The notes: generated by a model not told the origin, from the sequence alone. 64,000 nt of DNA from Oxytricha trifallax (GCA_000711775.1 ARYC01017590.1:1-64000); one strand, 5' to 3'. Counted from the stretch's first letter, positions 1 to 12,779 are shown. Program-made: numbers and translations.

Positions 1-135
1 ACGCTGACAGATTGAACCCCGCCGACTGGTCCCTCATGCGTTGCGCCCAGCAACCCCCTACCTGCCCTCGATAAGCCTTAGTGTAGTAGAAAGCTCTATC
101 AGAAAGTCCAAGTGGTTGGTACCACCTAGCAATTA
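1..135. other. GC-rich patch at window edge
   Basis: The first ~115 bases are much richer in G and C than anything within the next 2 kb. Read forward with TAA/TAG as Gln the patch is open, but I recognise no domain. I see no tRNA fold. It may be the end of a foreign or repeated element, or an assembly edge; unresolved. Confidence 0.35.
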
Positions 136-2078
136 ATTTTCTAATTTAATAATTCTATAATTATATAAAAGTCTATATTATACCATGTTTAATACAATAA
201 TAAGTAGGGAGAATTAAAACCAAGATTATTTATAACATAAATTAAGAAAGAGTTAATAATTTTTGATTAGAATTTAATTAAAAAATAAAAAAAGTAATTA
301 TAAATTAAAAATAAATTATTAGATTAATTCGGATTACCATAACTTTTGATATTTGGATTTATAATATTGATAAACCAATTAATTCTTGAAATTGTAATTG
401 TGTTAAATATAATAAAAAAACTTAAATCAATTTATGGAAAAGTTTTTTATCGAACTTTAATTAAATTTTTATCCTCCAAAATCAACACTTTGACTTGAAT
501 AAAATTTAAGATAAAATTTTTACTTTAAATTTACAAAAATCAACTTAATTTATATTTATTATATTATATTTTATTTTTTCCTCTCAATATCAAATGAAGA
601 CATTGATGTTAGCAAATTGTAAAACATTTTTGAGTTTGAAATATTAATTTAAATATATTGATTTGAGTTTGCAGGAAATTAAATGTCGAATAGAGGCATT
701 GCTAAAATAAGTTAGAGAGCATTTAAAAGAATAAACTAAATTTAAAGTATTTGAAATGCGTTTTATAATATATTTAGATTAATCATTCCCCATAAATATG
801 ATAAGGACTAAGACCTAAAATGATTAAGATGCTTGTTATAATTACATTATGAGATTTATCGCAAAATTGCTTATCACCATAACTTATGTAGCATCTTTAG
901 CAGACTCCAGTAGTTCTTTATTTTTATATTGCCAAATTTAATATTCCATAATAAATTAAAAAATTATATCAATTATTTTTAAATTGATAATACAGAAGAC
1001 CTAAAGATGAATTTATCATAACAATATTTCTTACTATTTTTGTCAAGTTATAAGCATTATCATAAAATGTATATATAAATTTGCGATAATATTTATAATT
1101 GGGTATCGAGTCAGAACAGGTGTATTGCAACCTAATCGGTTATAAAGTACTTGCGTCTTTGAATAGTCCATTTCTCATGAATATTATATTAAGTTTATCC
1201 CTTTCTTAAATAGAAACATAAAGAGCATTCTCAAAATATAACTGTATTACTAATTACTTGTGTGTGCAATCATTTAATAGCATATAATTATGTTTTTATC
1301 AGTAACTTTCCATGAAAAATCAAGCATTTTTATATCACTGGTCTCTGCTGGTTCGATGATTAATTGCTTAAATATATTTACTATTATATTAATAGTAAAG
1401 TAGTCAAATCAATTGCATGGCAATTTGGAGGTTTTTTAATCTCTCGATTGAATTTAACAAGCACTTCCCCATACTTAGTTATCTTCTAAATTATTGCTTT
1501 TAACAACGTAGATGTATTGTTTCTTATGATATTGTTCGATAATTCAGTTTTAAGTTGTTCATTAATAGATGAAATATCATTTATGTTATATGATAACATA
1601 AATTTGCTTAAAGTTACCATATTATTATAAAATAATGGTACAATCAAAATCTTAAAACAAAAAATGCAAGTAACGAATTTTTATTAGGGCTTAATTATTT
1701 CTCGTTAATTTGAACAAAATAAAACAAATATAAGATCATATTATTTTACGAATAATGATGCTCATTTATAAATAATTTAAACAATGATAAAAATTGACAG
1801 AATTATCTATATTTGTCATAAATTAAATATACACACCCTTTTTGATTTACACTAATGAAAATTATTTTTGTCAATATATTATATATTAGCTATAAAGATG
1901 TTTTATTTTGAATTACCACCATATTTTAATATTATGGAAAAATACGTGGAGCCCACTAGATCATAGTTAATTAAATTGAAAAAATAAATAAACGTTAAGA
2001 ATAATTATTTGTTTATACCTAACTAAATTTGAGATGAGCCTACAATTATGTTGATGATTGTTGTTGATGATTTTTAAT
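136..2078. other. AT-rich DNA without a recognisable gene
   Basis: About 1.9 kb of very AT-rich sequence with frequent TGA in all frames. I see no domain, no RNA gene and no clear repeat. In this context it is probably germline-limited DNA. Confidence 0.5.
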
Positions 2079-2303
2079 ATTTATGATCATCCGACATAGT
2101 CACTTTACATTGATATTTCCCTATATCATCTTGTTTAGGTTTTAAAATTAAACCTGAAGATGAAATCTCTGTAAATTTAATAGCTCCTCCGCACTCAATT
2201 TTCATAGAGTAATTATCTTTATCTGGATCAGTAACAACAGGGAATATATAGTTTAACTCTTAGTCAACGAATTTATTGTATATCATTTATTTGAGTTTAG
2301 AAT
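2079..2303 (-). CDS. Coding fragment, cadherin/Ig-like beta-sandwich domain (interrupted by TBE)
   Basis: On the minus strand about 75 codons are open and look like real protein, with a segment beginning YIFPVVTDPDKDNYSMK, an ECGG turn and a C-terminal part rich in alternating hydrophobic residues (KYQCKV). The pattern suggests an extracellular cadherin-like or Ig-like domain; that assignment is weak. The frame runs straight into the TBE end and can be resumed across it at 6458-6494 if one copy of the ANT target is kept (KQ.. after the junction). The remaining parts of the gene are not seen, so it is a macronuclear-destined segment of a larger gene or the 5' part of a broken one. Confidence 0.4.
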
Positions 2304-2438
2304 CAAAACCCCAAAACCCTTTCAGTAGTTTGATTGAGTTTTTGATTGATAAAAGTAGACTATTAGTGCATACTTTATTAGGGTTTTAACAGGGTTTATT
2401 TAGGGGTTTAATGTTTAAATTAGTAATTTAAGTGAGTA
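2304..2438. repeat. TBE copy 1 left terminal inverted repeat
   Basis: About 135 bases that match the reverse complement of 6320-6457 almost base for base, starting with two C4A4-type repeats. Copy 2 carries the same repeat with decayed tips. Confidence 0.9.
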
Positions 2439-2439
2439 T

Positions 2440-3487
2440 ATGCGAGGTTTGGGGTCAGTTTATGACATTGAGTATATTGATTTATTGTTTAAGTTGCGTT
2501 ATGGTGCGATGATTATAGTGATCAACTCAAACCTATCCTTAATTACACATCTATAGCAAGACTGCTCCATAAATCTACTGCAACTGTGAGGTCTCATTGT
2601 CTATTAGCATTGAATTTAAAGAAATAGCAACTTAATTCTAAGCCTAAAAGACCTCTTAAATTTTAGCAGCATCATATCGATTATCTTATTAATGATAAGA
2701 CTCTTTAATACTGGGTTCACTTCTCTCTGTCCTAGAGAGCTGTGATGTTTCATCGCCAATTTCCTGAGCTTCATATCTCTGCTTAATCGTTAGCTAACAT
2801 ATATAAAAAGAACGGAATATCTTACAAGACAGTCAATCGCATTAAGAGAGTGATTGATTTTAATGTTCCATTTTATAAGGATAATTTAAAATATATATTC
2901 GATTAAATCCAGAGGGCTATTACTAATAACATTAAGTTCATACACGCTGATGAGGCAGTATTCACGTTTAATACCTTCATATCAAGGTCTTGTTATAAAA
3001 GATATAGCAATATTGAAGTATATGATTAAAAGGTTAAGGTTTAAACTCATGCTATTCTCGTTGGAATAAGTGAAGATAGTGGCCTCGAGACTTATGTTAT
3101 CCACCCTCGCTCAATAAAGACCGAATAATACATAAAGTTCTTGCAATAACTCAGAGATAAGTACGCTGACTAAGAAATTATTCTATTCGTTGATAACTTA
3201 TCAGTTCATAAAACTAAAGACTCAAGAAAGGAGTATGAAAGGCTAAATATAACACCTGTATTTAATGTTCCTTACAGCCCTTAGTTCAATGGAATTGTAT
3301 TATATTGAGGGTTATTGAAAGGTCACTACAAGAAACTTCTACACTATCACTTAATGCACGACTTGAAGATAGATACAGTCGATTTTATAAAGAGTGCTGC
3401 TAAAAGAGTCAGCGATGAAAAAACTAAAGTGTGCGCGAGAGAAGGGAGATTTTGTGTTTATAAATAAGTATTAGATTTAAATGAATA
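2440..3487 (+). pseudogene. TBE transposase (IS630/Tc1-like DDE), broken copy
   Basis: Homologue of the 42-kDa TBE transposase. With Q at TAA/TAG it reads MRGLGSVYD at the start; the catalytic domain shows the first Asp in FIHADEAVF and the second Asp in LFVDNLSVHKT, then YSPQFNGI. In IS630/Tc1 enzymes the third acidic residue follows as a Glu; here the codon at 3297-3299 is Val, and a TGA at 3306-3308 replaces the conserved Trp two residues later. A one-base deletion near 2510 relative to copy 2 also breaks the frame, and the TGA terminator has become TAA (Gln). The reading is certain at family level; activity is unlikely. Confidence 0.88.
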
Positions 3488-3703
3488 AATACGTTCTCAT
3501 ATTAAATTTGCCCGTAAAGGGATTTGGCTTCTCTTTCTTTTCTTCCTCTTAAGCCTTGTTTGGGCCTATGTTTCTTCTCTTAGTGCCAGCTCCTGCATCT
3601 ATGTTCATCTCTTCTGGCTTTTATAAATCTTTGAAGAGCCTCTTACTCAATTCATGTTTTACTTGAGACTTTCTCTCTCTGTTTAATTTGCTGCGCTCTT
3701 TCA

Positions 3704-4284
3704 TCAAGTATATAGCAGTACCAGGTTTTTTTATAAAGTTAGAAGGCTAAGCTTACTTGAGATGAAAAGATGCTTTTGAAGTTCCTAGAGCCAGGTCTCG
3801 CTGATTTTAATACCTTGCTTCTCTTTTTCTTCAGGAGAGATGCTGTAGCGTTTCTTATGAGCTTCTTAAATTACTTCATTTAAGTACTCAGGTTTCAGAG
3901 TTCCAAGGACACCAAAGAAAAAGTTTCTCTCTGGCAACTTATTAGAGAGTTGCAACTTTGAAGAAAGGTAGAGAGCAACATCTGGATCACTCATAGCATC
4001 ATCATAGAGGTTTGTTACTGAAATTTCAGGGTAGTTAGGTATCTCTATCATCCTAATTTCATTAGACTTAAAGCTTTTTTATCTTCACTCAGTAAGGCTT
4101 TTAAGAATGAGATTTTAGTTCCCTCCTAAGTCGGCAAGAACAATCAAACTATAATGGATTTATTAATCTTACTTAAGAACTTACCTTGCTATACCAAATA
4201 TCTATAGAGGTCCTCTTTACTTCGAAATTTTCCTATTAAATCTTGAGATTAAATTCTCTTCATTGCATCATTCATAGACTCCAT
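3704..4284 (-). pseudogene. TBE 22-kDa protein gene, frameshifted copy
   Basis: Third gene of the TBE family, function unknown. It begins MESMNDAMKRIQ and ends in a TGA at 3704-3706 after 193 codons, which fits the known 22-kDa size. Compared with copy 2, one T is missing in the run near 4068, so the frame is broken before the segment MIEIPNYPEI. Downstream of the TGA, in a different frame, a Lys/Arg-rich stretch stays open to about 3490 in this copy and is also recognisable in copy 2. Confidence 0.8.
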
Positions 4285-4849
4285 CTTGCTTCATCTTTCG
4301 AGAAATGTTAATGAAAGTTAAAATTATGGATATCCATTCTAAGTATATTAAAATCTTACTACTAAATAGGGAGGACCTACTGGAGGTCAACCTTGAAAAG
4401 ATATGAGGAGAAGCATTGAAAAACTTGCTCCAAGTTTCACAGATTGATTTCCAATTTTATCAATCTATCTCCATTAAATTGCTCCAAATAATGTTTAATT
4501 ATTTAAGGAGGTCCTCCAAATTAAGTTTAAACTTTATTAGGAGTTAAAATTTAAGGTTAAAACTTAATTAGGAGCATATTAAATTAAAAAATGTTTAATA
4601 ACTTTACCTCCAAATTAAGTTCAAACTTGATTTGGAGGACCTCCTAGAGAAACAAAACTTCATTAGAAGTATTTTAATTTACTAAAACGAAAAAAATTCT
4701 CATAAAATATGTCAACTTACAGTCTTTTATGGTAACTTAATTTTCTAACCTCTCAGCCGAAAATCTACCAGAGTGTCTTATACTCGACTATTAAAGTTTA
4801 TCAAGGTATATTTTATCATTATTATAATAAAATATATCAGCAAACTAAA
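4285..4849. repeat. TBE internal spacer with inverted repeats
   Basis: Non-coding spacer between the divergent 22-kDa and kinase genes. It contains several direct and inverted copies of motifs built on GGAGGTCCTCC and AAATTAAGTTCAAACTT. The same arrangement recurs at about 58870-59060 in copy 2. The divergent promoters probably lie here; I cannot point to their exact sites. Confidence 0.6.
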
Positions 4850-6296
4850 ATGAGCGCTAACCTTCTGAGAAGAGCGCCATTAATTGGGTAAAATCAATAA
4901 AAATTATCATTCCAGCAACCAAAAAAAGTAGAGACCAGAGACACCTGCACTCAGTGGGAGCCTACTTATGACAACTATGACCAGTCTAGCTTTGAGATTT
5001 AAATATAAATTAAGCAAGATGTTAAAAAAGAAGCTGTGCAAATTGAGGAGGAGGTTAAACAACCCGCCATAGAGCATTAATAAATTCCAGCAAAAGTTGA
5101 CTATTAATGCAAAGAATGCAATAAAGTTTTGCCTTACAAGTCGACTTATAAAAGACACTTGAGAGATATACACAACGATATGCCAAGGTTATATCTCAAG
5201 CATTAAAAGAAAGATGGGAAGTATGTCTGTGAGTTCTGTGAGAAGCCATATTCTAATACTAGAGATCTCAAAGTGCACTTAAAGAAAAAGCACAATTAAA
5301 GTTTTGTCTTTATTCATGAAGCTACTGGTAATAAATTCCTTTAAAAGAGAAGATCAAGAAACTCAGTGGAGTCTCTTAGAGTTGAAGTCTAGAAGTAAGT
5401 TAAAATGAAGAAAGCAGTCAAGAACTTTCCAGTCTCTGAGATCAATAAAATAATGGTTAAAATTGAAGCAATGAAGATTCCTATATTAAAAATTATTGAC
5501 TTAGATTCTTGCCTAGAAAGCTACCTTACTCTTGAAGATAAAGTTGAGAAGAGAGTAATTACTGATGACTAATATGCTTACAAGATATATCCTTTCAATT
5601 ACTTCCTTGCTGATGACAAGTTCCAAATGGAATTTGCTAATGAGTATTATGCTCTTTAAAAGGCAAAGTTGAATGAGTGCAGGCATATCATCTAGCTTGA
5701 TGCTATTTTACTTGGTAAAGATCATGTAGCCTTCAGGCTTCCTTTACTTGAAATGACTTACAGAGAATTCTTATCTGACAATAGATGTCAGAGATAAATT
5801 GGCTAGATAGTATAGCAGATAGTTGAGGGGATTGAAGAGCTTCACAAGCTTGGTTATGTTCATAGAGACTTAAAGCCAGAGAACATCATGATAAACTTTC
5901 AGCCTCTTAGAGTTTTTATTATTGACTTCAACAGAGCTCAAAGAGTGCAAGCCTCTGCATAAGGAAATGTATACGGCACTCCTGGATATTTCCCAGAGAG
6001 AGAATTGGAGAGATGGAGACACTTAATGGGATATCTGGGCTCTAGCAGTAATAATAATAGAGAGCGACATGCCAAGAAACGATTACTTTAGCTGCAGGGG
6101 TGAGAGAGATTCTAAGCAGAGAATCAAACAATATCTCGATAAAAATAAAATAAATGGAGGTCTCAGAGAACTTGCATACTCAACTATTATCAAGCCAAGC
6201 TAAGAGAATTAACAAACAATAGAAACAATCAAACATCAACTAAGAAAGATAAAATTCAGAGAACTGCCACATGACTCTAAGCTTATGTTTGTGTGA
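4850..6296 (+). pseudogene. TBE zinc-finger/protein kinase (57-kDa type), frameshifted
   Basis: Starts MSANLLRRAPLIG. Two C2H2 zinc fingers follow at about residues 85-140 (CKECNKVLPY...H...H and CEFCEKPYSN...H....H), then a kinase catalytic region with VHRDLKPENIM, IIDFN in place of the usual DFG, and GTPGYFPE as the activation-segment end. No glycine-rich loop is evident. Repairing a two-base deletion near 6003 (compare copy 2) gives 483 codons, matching the 57-kDa protein known from TBEs. As it stands the frame is broken there. Its role in transposition is not established. Confidence 0.88.
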
Positions 6297-6319
6297 AATA
6301 TTTAAAAAACTCGCTTGTT

Positions 6320-6457
6320 ATACTCACTTAAATTACTAACATTTAAACATTAAACCCCTACATAAACCCTATTAAAACCCTAATAAAGTATGCACTAATA
6401 GTCTACTTTTATCAATCAAAAACTCAATCAAACTACTGAAAGGGTTTTGGGGTTTTG
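6320..6457. repeat. TBE copy 1 right terminal inverted repeat
   Basis: Inverted counterpart of 2304-2438, ending GGGGTTTTG. The complementarity extends a few bases into the flanks (GAATC / GATTC), which obscures the target-site duplication. Confidence 0.9.
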
Positions 6458-6494
6458 ATTCTTAAAAGATTTGCTATTCATTGTTTTAGAAATA

Positions 6495-7059
6495 GGGGGG
6501 AGGCATATCTGAACCAAAGCGACATAATCTGAACCAAAGGCATTTCTTTATTATTTAAATATATTTGGCTGTTTGCATCGGGTCATTTTAAGGTTGGAGA
6601 ACACGTATAAATTATTTTTAATTACCAAGGCTCACTCTAAGCGATTGAGAAAAAAACAAAAAAAGGCTCTATTTATCATTAAATTTCATATATTTTTTTA
6701 AGTCTTTTAAACAACTATTTATTCAAAAATTTTTAATTTTAATCTGTATATATTACTCAAATTATTGATAATTCTAATCTTACATGGGTCAACAAGGTAA
6801 ATATTAAAAGTATGTTTAAAAAGAAGTATTTTAAATCTTATCATTTCTTATAAGATTAAAATCAAATAATTTTCAATACAAAATATTGTGAAAAATACTT
6901 GCTTTTAATCCCTAATATTGATCCCTAGTAATAAAAAATAATTTATTAATTTCCTCCATCTTTAAAATGACTGAATACAGACAGCCAAATGTATTTTAAT
7001 AATAAGAAATACCTATGTTTTAGATAATGCCGCTTTGGTTCAGATTTTGACCCCCCCCC
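6495..7059. mobile_element. Small inverted-repeat element with poly-G/C tips (A)
   Basis: 565 bases bounded by a run of G on the left and C on the right. The inner ends are inverted copies of a motif around CTGAACCAAAGCG, which also occurs twice at the left end. The flanks repeat AGAAATA, a probable 7-base target duplication. No coding frame is convincing inside, so it is a non-autonomous element. It sits about 40 bases from TBE copy 1. Confidence 0.72.
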
Positions 7060-10000
7060 AAGAAATATATATAAAATTAATATATTACTTAATATTTCAA
7101 GTCGATTGAATTTTTCAAATTTTTAAGAACGGTCAAACAAAGTTTATTTACTCTAGAACATAATTTTAAAAGCTGGAGAAATAAAAACATGAAATTTTTT
7201 TTTCTAATAATTGATATATAATTTAAAATAAAAGTATTAAATAAATTCCATATTGTTTTCAATGGATTCTTAACAGCTTAATTAAATAATAAGTTACTTA
7301 TAATTGATTAGTAAAAACATTTATTTAAATCTTTATTAATTTTAGGGAGATATTTTTCCTAAATATTCAACAGAATGCATAATATTTGGTAGGAGGTTCT
7401 ATGTTAAATTATATTAATAGTATTAAGTGAAAAAGTAAATTTATTAAAGATTTATGATTCAAGATAAATTATATTAATTTATTATTTGACTTCTATGAGC
7501 TCTCTTTCATTTCTATTTAATTATATTAATTGAGATTTAAGTCCTTAGTTAACTGAAAATCTTTACTCTTACTCTAATTTTATTATAATTCTATTGTATA
7601 TTTATTGGAGTCTTAGTTTCTATATTCTTATGCTTAAAATAACATTAAATTGAATAATTTATTTTAAACTTATTTTTTGCAATATTGATGATGTTAATTA
7701 ATGCTCAATGTATTTGATTAAGAGCTATTCTAAAATTAAATATGTGCGGCAAATCCGCCTTTATTATTGATTATATTCATTATTAATTGAATTTATTTAG
7801 AGTTATTAGTTATGCAATTGAGATTTTAGACAAAGAATGGCAATATGTATTGTAATATTACAATTTATTCTAAAATTTTTATTTATTTATTTATATTAAA
7901 TTTAAATTTAAATTTATAACTATTTTGATTTTAATCATTTAATAACTTTATATAAATAATTATAATTTGCAAACAATAAAGCTATTGATTTATAATTAAG
8001 TATTTTTTAATTAAATTAAGCAAATATTTATATTCAATCGAAGTTTAGAATCTTTAAAAAGAAATGCCTAACTTTACCTTTTTAAAAATAATTCAGCGAT
8101 AATTATTTATTAAAATTTAATTATTTTACAATTATTTAAACTATATTTAATTTATTTATATCTCTATTAAAAAAATAATACAGCTAAGAAAATGAAATGC
8201 GGCAAAACAATTGAAAAAAGCTCTGTTTCACTTGATTAAATCGGATAAAAGTTGTTGTATAATTCAGTAATTAAAACATAGGGAAATAATAAAGAAACTT
8301 AAAAGACCATAAATTTTATATATTGTAAACAGATGTATTTTAATATAATTCCATTTAAATATAAGCATCATATTTAAAACCTTTTATTAGTCGATTATTT
8401 CATTAAATTTTTAAAAAGAACAATGAAATATCTTTATAAGAATATTTTTAATAATGTTTCGACTTATTTTATTATGAATTCTTTCTTTGAAATTGAAAAT
8501 CAAATATATAAAAATGAACATTAAATTATTGTAATTATTTAATATACTATATTCCAATTAACTATTTGCTTAATAGGTTTATAATTATCTAATTATTATG
8601 CATGCTTTGTAACTTAAGGGAAAAGAGTTGGTAGTAATAATTATTAAAAAAAGGATAGACATCTCATTAGCATCATATAAATAGGAATAAATTCTATTTA
8701 ATTTTTGAAAATTAACAAATAATTAATATTTTAACTTGAATAAATTAAATTATAAATTATTATAAAACATTCACAATTTTCAATGTATTTTTCACAAATA
8801 TTGTACTATTTTTAAAGAAGTTAATTGATTGTTAAATGTTAAGGAAATAAAGTTATTAAATTAATTGATGTAATATCAAAGTTTATTTTTAAAATTAAAT
8901 TATTTTTATTCTAATAATTTATTATTTTATCATAACGTTGTAAAGTTAATCTGACAATTATTAATACATAAGAAAATTTTATTTTTATCAGAATTAGTAT
9001 ATAATCTTTTATTATTTTGTTTTAAGGTGTGACTCTTTGCATTATGAACTTTAATTTTATAAAATATATATTTATATGATTATATTTTAAAATAAAATCT
9101 TCTTTCATTTCAATGCTAATAATCATTGAAGATATTCAGGGATCACTGACTAAGGAAAGTTGAAGTAATCTTTTATATCGGTTGTGTATGAGGTATTGAA
9201 TATAAAATTAATAATTGCTAAAACTATTTTATTTATAATTTTAATATAGATATATAAAGTTATCTTAGCAAATGAATTAAGCTAATCATAAGATTTTATA
9301 TATTTTTTAATGTTATTAGATAATCTCTTTAATTTAAATTTGATTAAAAGTTTATTTATAATAAGGAAATATTATTTTCACGTTTAAAAGAATTCATCAT
9401 TATATTTATTAAAAAGTAATGTATTATGTATCAAATTAAAGTGACTATTTTAAATGAATTAAATTACATTAACTGATTAATGTATTTAAATAATGAGGTA
9501 AAAAAAAGTAATTGATATATTCATAATCTGGTATAAATTGAATACAGAGGAAATCTAGTATTTGTAAATGAATTTTCCCCATTCTACTCAATTATATTTT
9601 TTAAACTAGGGGAAAGCTATTATATTTTATTTGATAGTGAAGGACTTTGTTAGCATATTTGGTTTGAATGGCTCTATTCCACTTAACTCAATTCAAATGT
9701 AAGCTACAACTGTTCATTTTAAGAAGTTGATTATTAAAATTTTTCATGGTTTTAAGCTCCCTATTGTCCTAAACTTCTCTCTAGAGAGTTTTAAAATTTA
9801 ATTGCAGATTGCTTCAAGTGCTAGGTTTAATTGAGAGAGGTATAAAATTTGTTAATTTTAGATAGAATTTTAGGGGATGGACTAACTGATTTATTTCTTC
9901 CAATTATACCATCTATGAAAGGTAATTTACAAATTAGAAAATAGGAGATTAATTTTTTGACTTGCATTGAATTTTAAATTTCTGTTTCATCAGTTAAGTG

Positions 10001-10706
10001 TAAAAAAATATAATAAATACAATGATTAGTGTTTCTTAAGAAATTAGCACTTCTTTATGAAATTTAGTCTTTAATCTTAAATTTTAATCTTTCTTATTTT
10101 ATTCGAACTTGATATATCTATAACTATTTTATCCTCGTTCTCTGTCTCTGAAAATGACAAGTATTGAGTGTTTTTGGTTTAATCTAAGGAACTTTCTAAT
10201 TCTTAACTCTTATTTCTTTCTTATTTCTAAATAGGTTTTGTAAATTTCTAGAAAATAGTTGAAGACTTTCTTCTTTATTTTTTGGCTTTAGCTTTTAAAG
10301 TTTTATGATCCTGCCTCTCATCTAAATTAAGACCCGAATCCATCATTTGTAAACTAAATTTATAATAAATATTAATTTAATACTTAATTTTAATAATCTA
10401 AAGAAGTTTATCTTCGACTTGAAATTAGAGATTTCTCTTATTTTCTCTTGAAAACTTGATTTTGAATTACTTCTTTAATGATTTAGAATGTTACTACTAT
10501 TTTTAATATGAAAATAATGAATTTAAATTTCTTTATTATATGAATAATAAATTTTCCTGAGGAATGAAACTTTCATCACTGCTACAAACTGAAGACATAA
10601 ATGTTATTTTCTTAGAAGCTTTTTTAGAAGGCCCTGAATATTTTTTCATTGCACTCATTCTTTTATCATCTTAATTAGAAGTTATTGATTTAAATATTAT
10701 AATTTT
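7060..10706. other. Germline desert, no supported gene
   Basis: 3.6 kb of extremely AT-rich DNA. A frame is open on the plus strand from about 9530 to 10010, but the same stretch is open in other frames too and gives no domain, so I do not call it. Nothing else stands out. Confidence 0.5.
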
Positions 10707-11193
10707 GGGGGGGAAGTTTCCTGCACTGGTTATTATATAAAAAAAAATTTTAGGGAAGTTTCCTGCACTCTTTTTTTCATTTTTTTTTTTTTTTCATCAA
10801 ATTAATCTTTATAACAACCATCAACAAACTTCAGGACTATTTTTATTTTTATTATCATACTTTAATTTATTAATCAATATTCAATATCTCTCTTCAGATT
10901 CCAAAAACTCTGACATTTTTTATATGGTATTTGCAAGTTCTGTCTCTTAAAATATTATAATGATTGTATCCGATTGTTATTGTAATTATGATTGAATTTA
11001 CCTTTTTCTTACCATACCTATAAAATTTTAAACTATATTTTCTTGAACTACTTCAATGATGAGCAATGCAGTCTTAATATTAAATGGTTCATAAAAATAT
11101 TAAATTTGCTAATTTAAGTCAAATTTATTAAATTTACATAAATAAAATAAAGCGTGCAGGAAACTTCCTCGAGTGCAGGAAACTTCCCCCCCC
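10707..11193 (+). mobile_element. Small inverted-repeat element with poly-G/C tips (B)
   Basis: 487 bases starting with seven G and the motif AAGTTTCCTGCAC, ending with its inverse and a run of C. The TTTCCTGCAC motif is doubled at both ends. It is flanked by a perfect 8-base repeat ATAATTTT. The interior is homologous to element C in reverse orientation (shared stretches near 10870-10910 and 10965-10980). No open frame of note. Confidence 0.8.
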
Positions 11194-12514
11194 ATAATTT
11201 TAAATTCAAGCTTTATTTATAATAAGTAAAAATTTAATTTAACGTTTCCCTCCTTATTTTAATTATTTTAGGGATTCTGAATCTCTCCTTTTTCAACTTA
11301 TTCCTGCTATTCTTGTTATGACTTTGATCTAAAATATTAAATTTATTATGATCCTTAATATTTTTTAAATAATTATAGTTAAAAGATCTATTCATTATTA
11401 ATTAAGTTTTAGGACTCCTTAGATTATCTTAACATTTGAATTATATAATTTATGGGGAGTTAGCGAGTTTTGACTTTATAATTTAATTTTTCTCCATGAT
11501 CTTGTTACTTTGGGAATTAACTTTTAAAAATCTAAGCTTAAAATATAATTATGATTGCTACCTGCTTGAGTAAAAAATAATTAAATTATAAAAAATAAAG
11601 TTGATAGTTCTTAGGATTGGACTGCAGATTGTATCTTACTCTTAGATAATTCAGCATGTTATAATTAAAAAAACTAGAAATTAAAATAAATATTAATATT
11701 ATAATTATACTTAATCAGTGATTAAACTTTATTGTCTCTGCTCTGCTCAGTTTATTTAAATTGCTACTTCTTTAAAACATTGAACTTTCCGAATTCGCTC
11801 TTCTCCTCTGGTTTAATTAATTAAATATACGTAGCGTTGAATAAAACGGAGGGAGTTTACTCTGGATAAATTTAATTGTTTAATAGCAATAAATTCTTAA
11901 AATTTAAATTTTTGAAAATTTCTTTAAAAAATATGGAATTTTAAAAAATAAATAATTCTCTTCTGTTATCAAAAGATCATCTTTTTTTATACCTTTTTAT
12001 TTTTTTAAAAATTTTTTATTAGAAGCTTATTAAATAGAAGTATTTTAATCGGGATTGACTAAAAAATAACATAGAAATTTATTATACCCTTCTACTTACA
12101 AATTTTAAGCAATAATTTTTATTACTTAAAAATATAAAGACGTGTTAGATGTATTAAGTTTATCGCTTTTATTCTATCATTCTTTTTAACTTCATTTCTA
12201 GCGTAATATTTATTTAAAAATATAAATTTAATAAATACATTTGTGAAAAAATATTCTTCTCTTCAATAGAGTTCTCTCTAGTTTTAATAATATCTTTTGA
12301 TATAAAAGTTTGAAACTTCTCGTTTTTCTTAAGAATTTATAAATAATAAAAAATATTTAAGTGATGAATTTATTAAATTTGAATGGGAGATAGCTTTAGT
12401 TTTTGTTTTTAAGTTTAACTCTTAACTTACAGTACTTTGTTTAAACTTTCTGATATTTAAGGTGATTGATATATATTCTTGAGTAATCTCTGCTCTTGAG
12501 TATTATTTTATTTT
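11194..12514. other. AT-rich DNA, nothing recognised
   Basis: 1.3 kb between two small elements. I see no coding segment, RNA gene or repeat. Confidence 0.45.
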
Positions 12515-12779
12515 GGAGGGGGGAACTCCTGAACCAGTATATTATTTTAATATTTTTACTCTCCTCAATACCCTGTAAATGCATTACTATGGTCAATTAA
12601 GGTTCAAATAAAATGAATACAGAATTAAAAATATTTAGGAATAGGCAACTTTGTAGGGTCTAAAAAATAAAGTTTGTACATTAATTAATCATATTAATTG
12701 ACCTTAGTCATGAATTTACAGAGTCTTAAGTAGGGTTGAAATACCAAAATAATTTACTGGTTTAGGTGTCGTCTACCCC
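12515..12779. mobile_element. Small inverted-repeat element with G/C tips (D)
   Basis: 265 bases with G-rich start and CCCC end. The inverted ends share a motif around CCTGAACCAGTATATTATT (one end) and CCTAAACCAGTAAATTATT (other end, reverse strand). TTATTTT repeats on both flanks. The motif resembles that of element A, so A and D may form one subfamily. Confidence 0.65.

Larger units (their letters stand above)
2304..6457 (+). mobile_element. TBE: TBE-type transposon, copy 1 (4.15 kb)
   Basis: Telomere-bearing element of the kind known from Oxytricha germline. The ends are inverted repeats beginning CAAAACCCCAAAACCC, i.e. they carry the C4A4 telomere motif. Inside are the three expected genes: transposase (plus), 22-kDa protein (minus) and zinc-finger kinase (plus). 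The 4.1-kb length agrees with the known family. Flanks are AAT on the left and ATT on the right, both fitting the ANT target rule but not an exact duplication. All three genes carry frameshifts or stops, so this copy looks non-autonomous. It lies in opposite orientation to copy 2. Confidence 0.93.

Noticed and set aside
9530..10010. Long frame without TGA on the plus strand
   Set aside because: Several frames, including antisense ones, are equally open because only TGA stops; none shows a motif.
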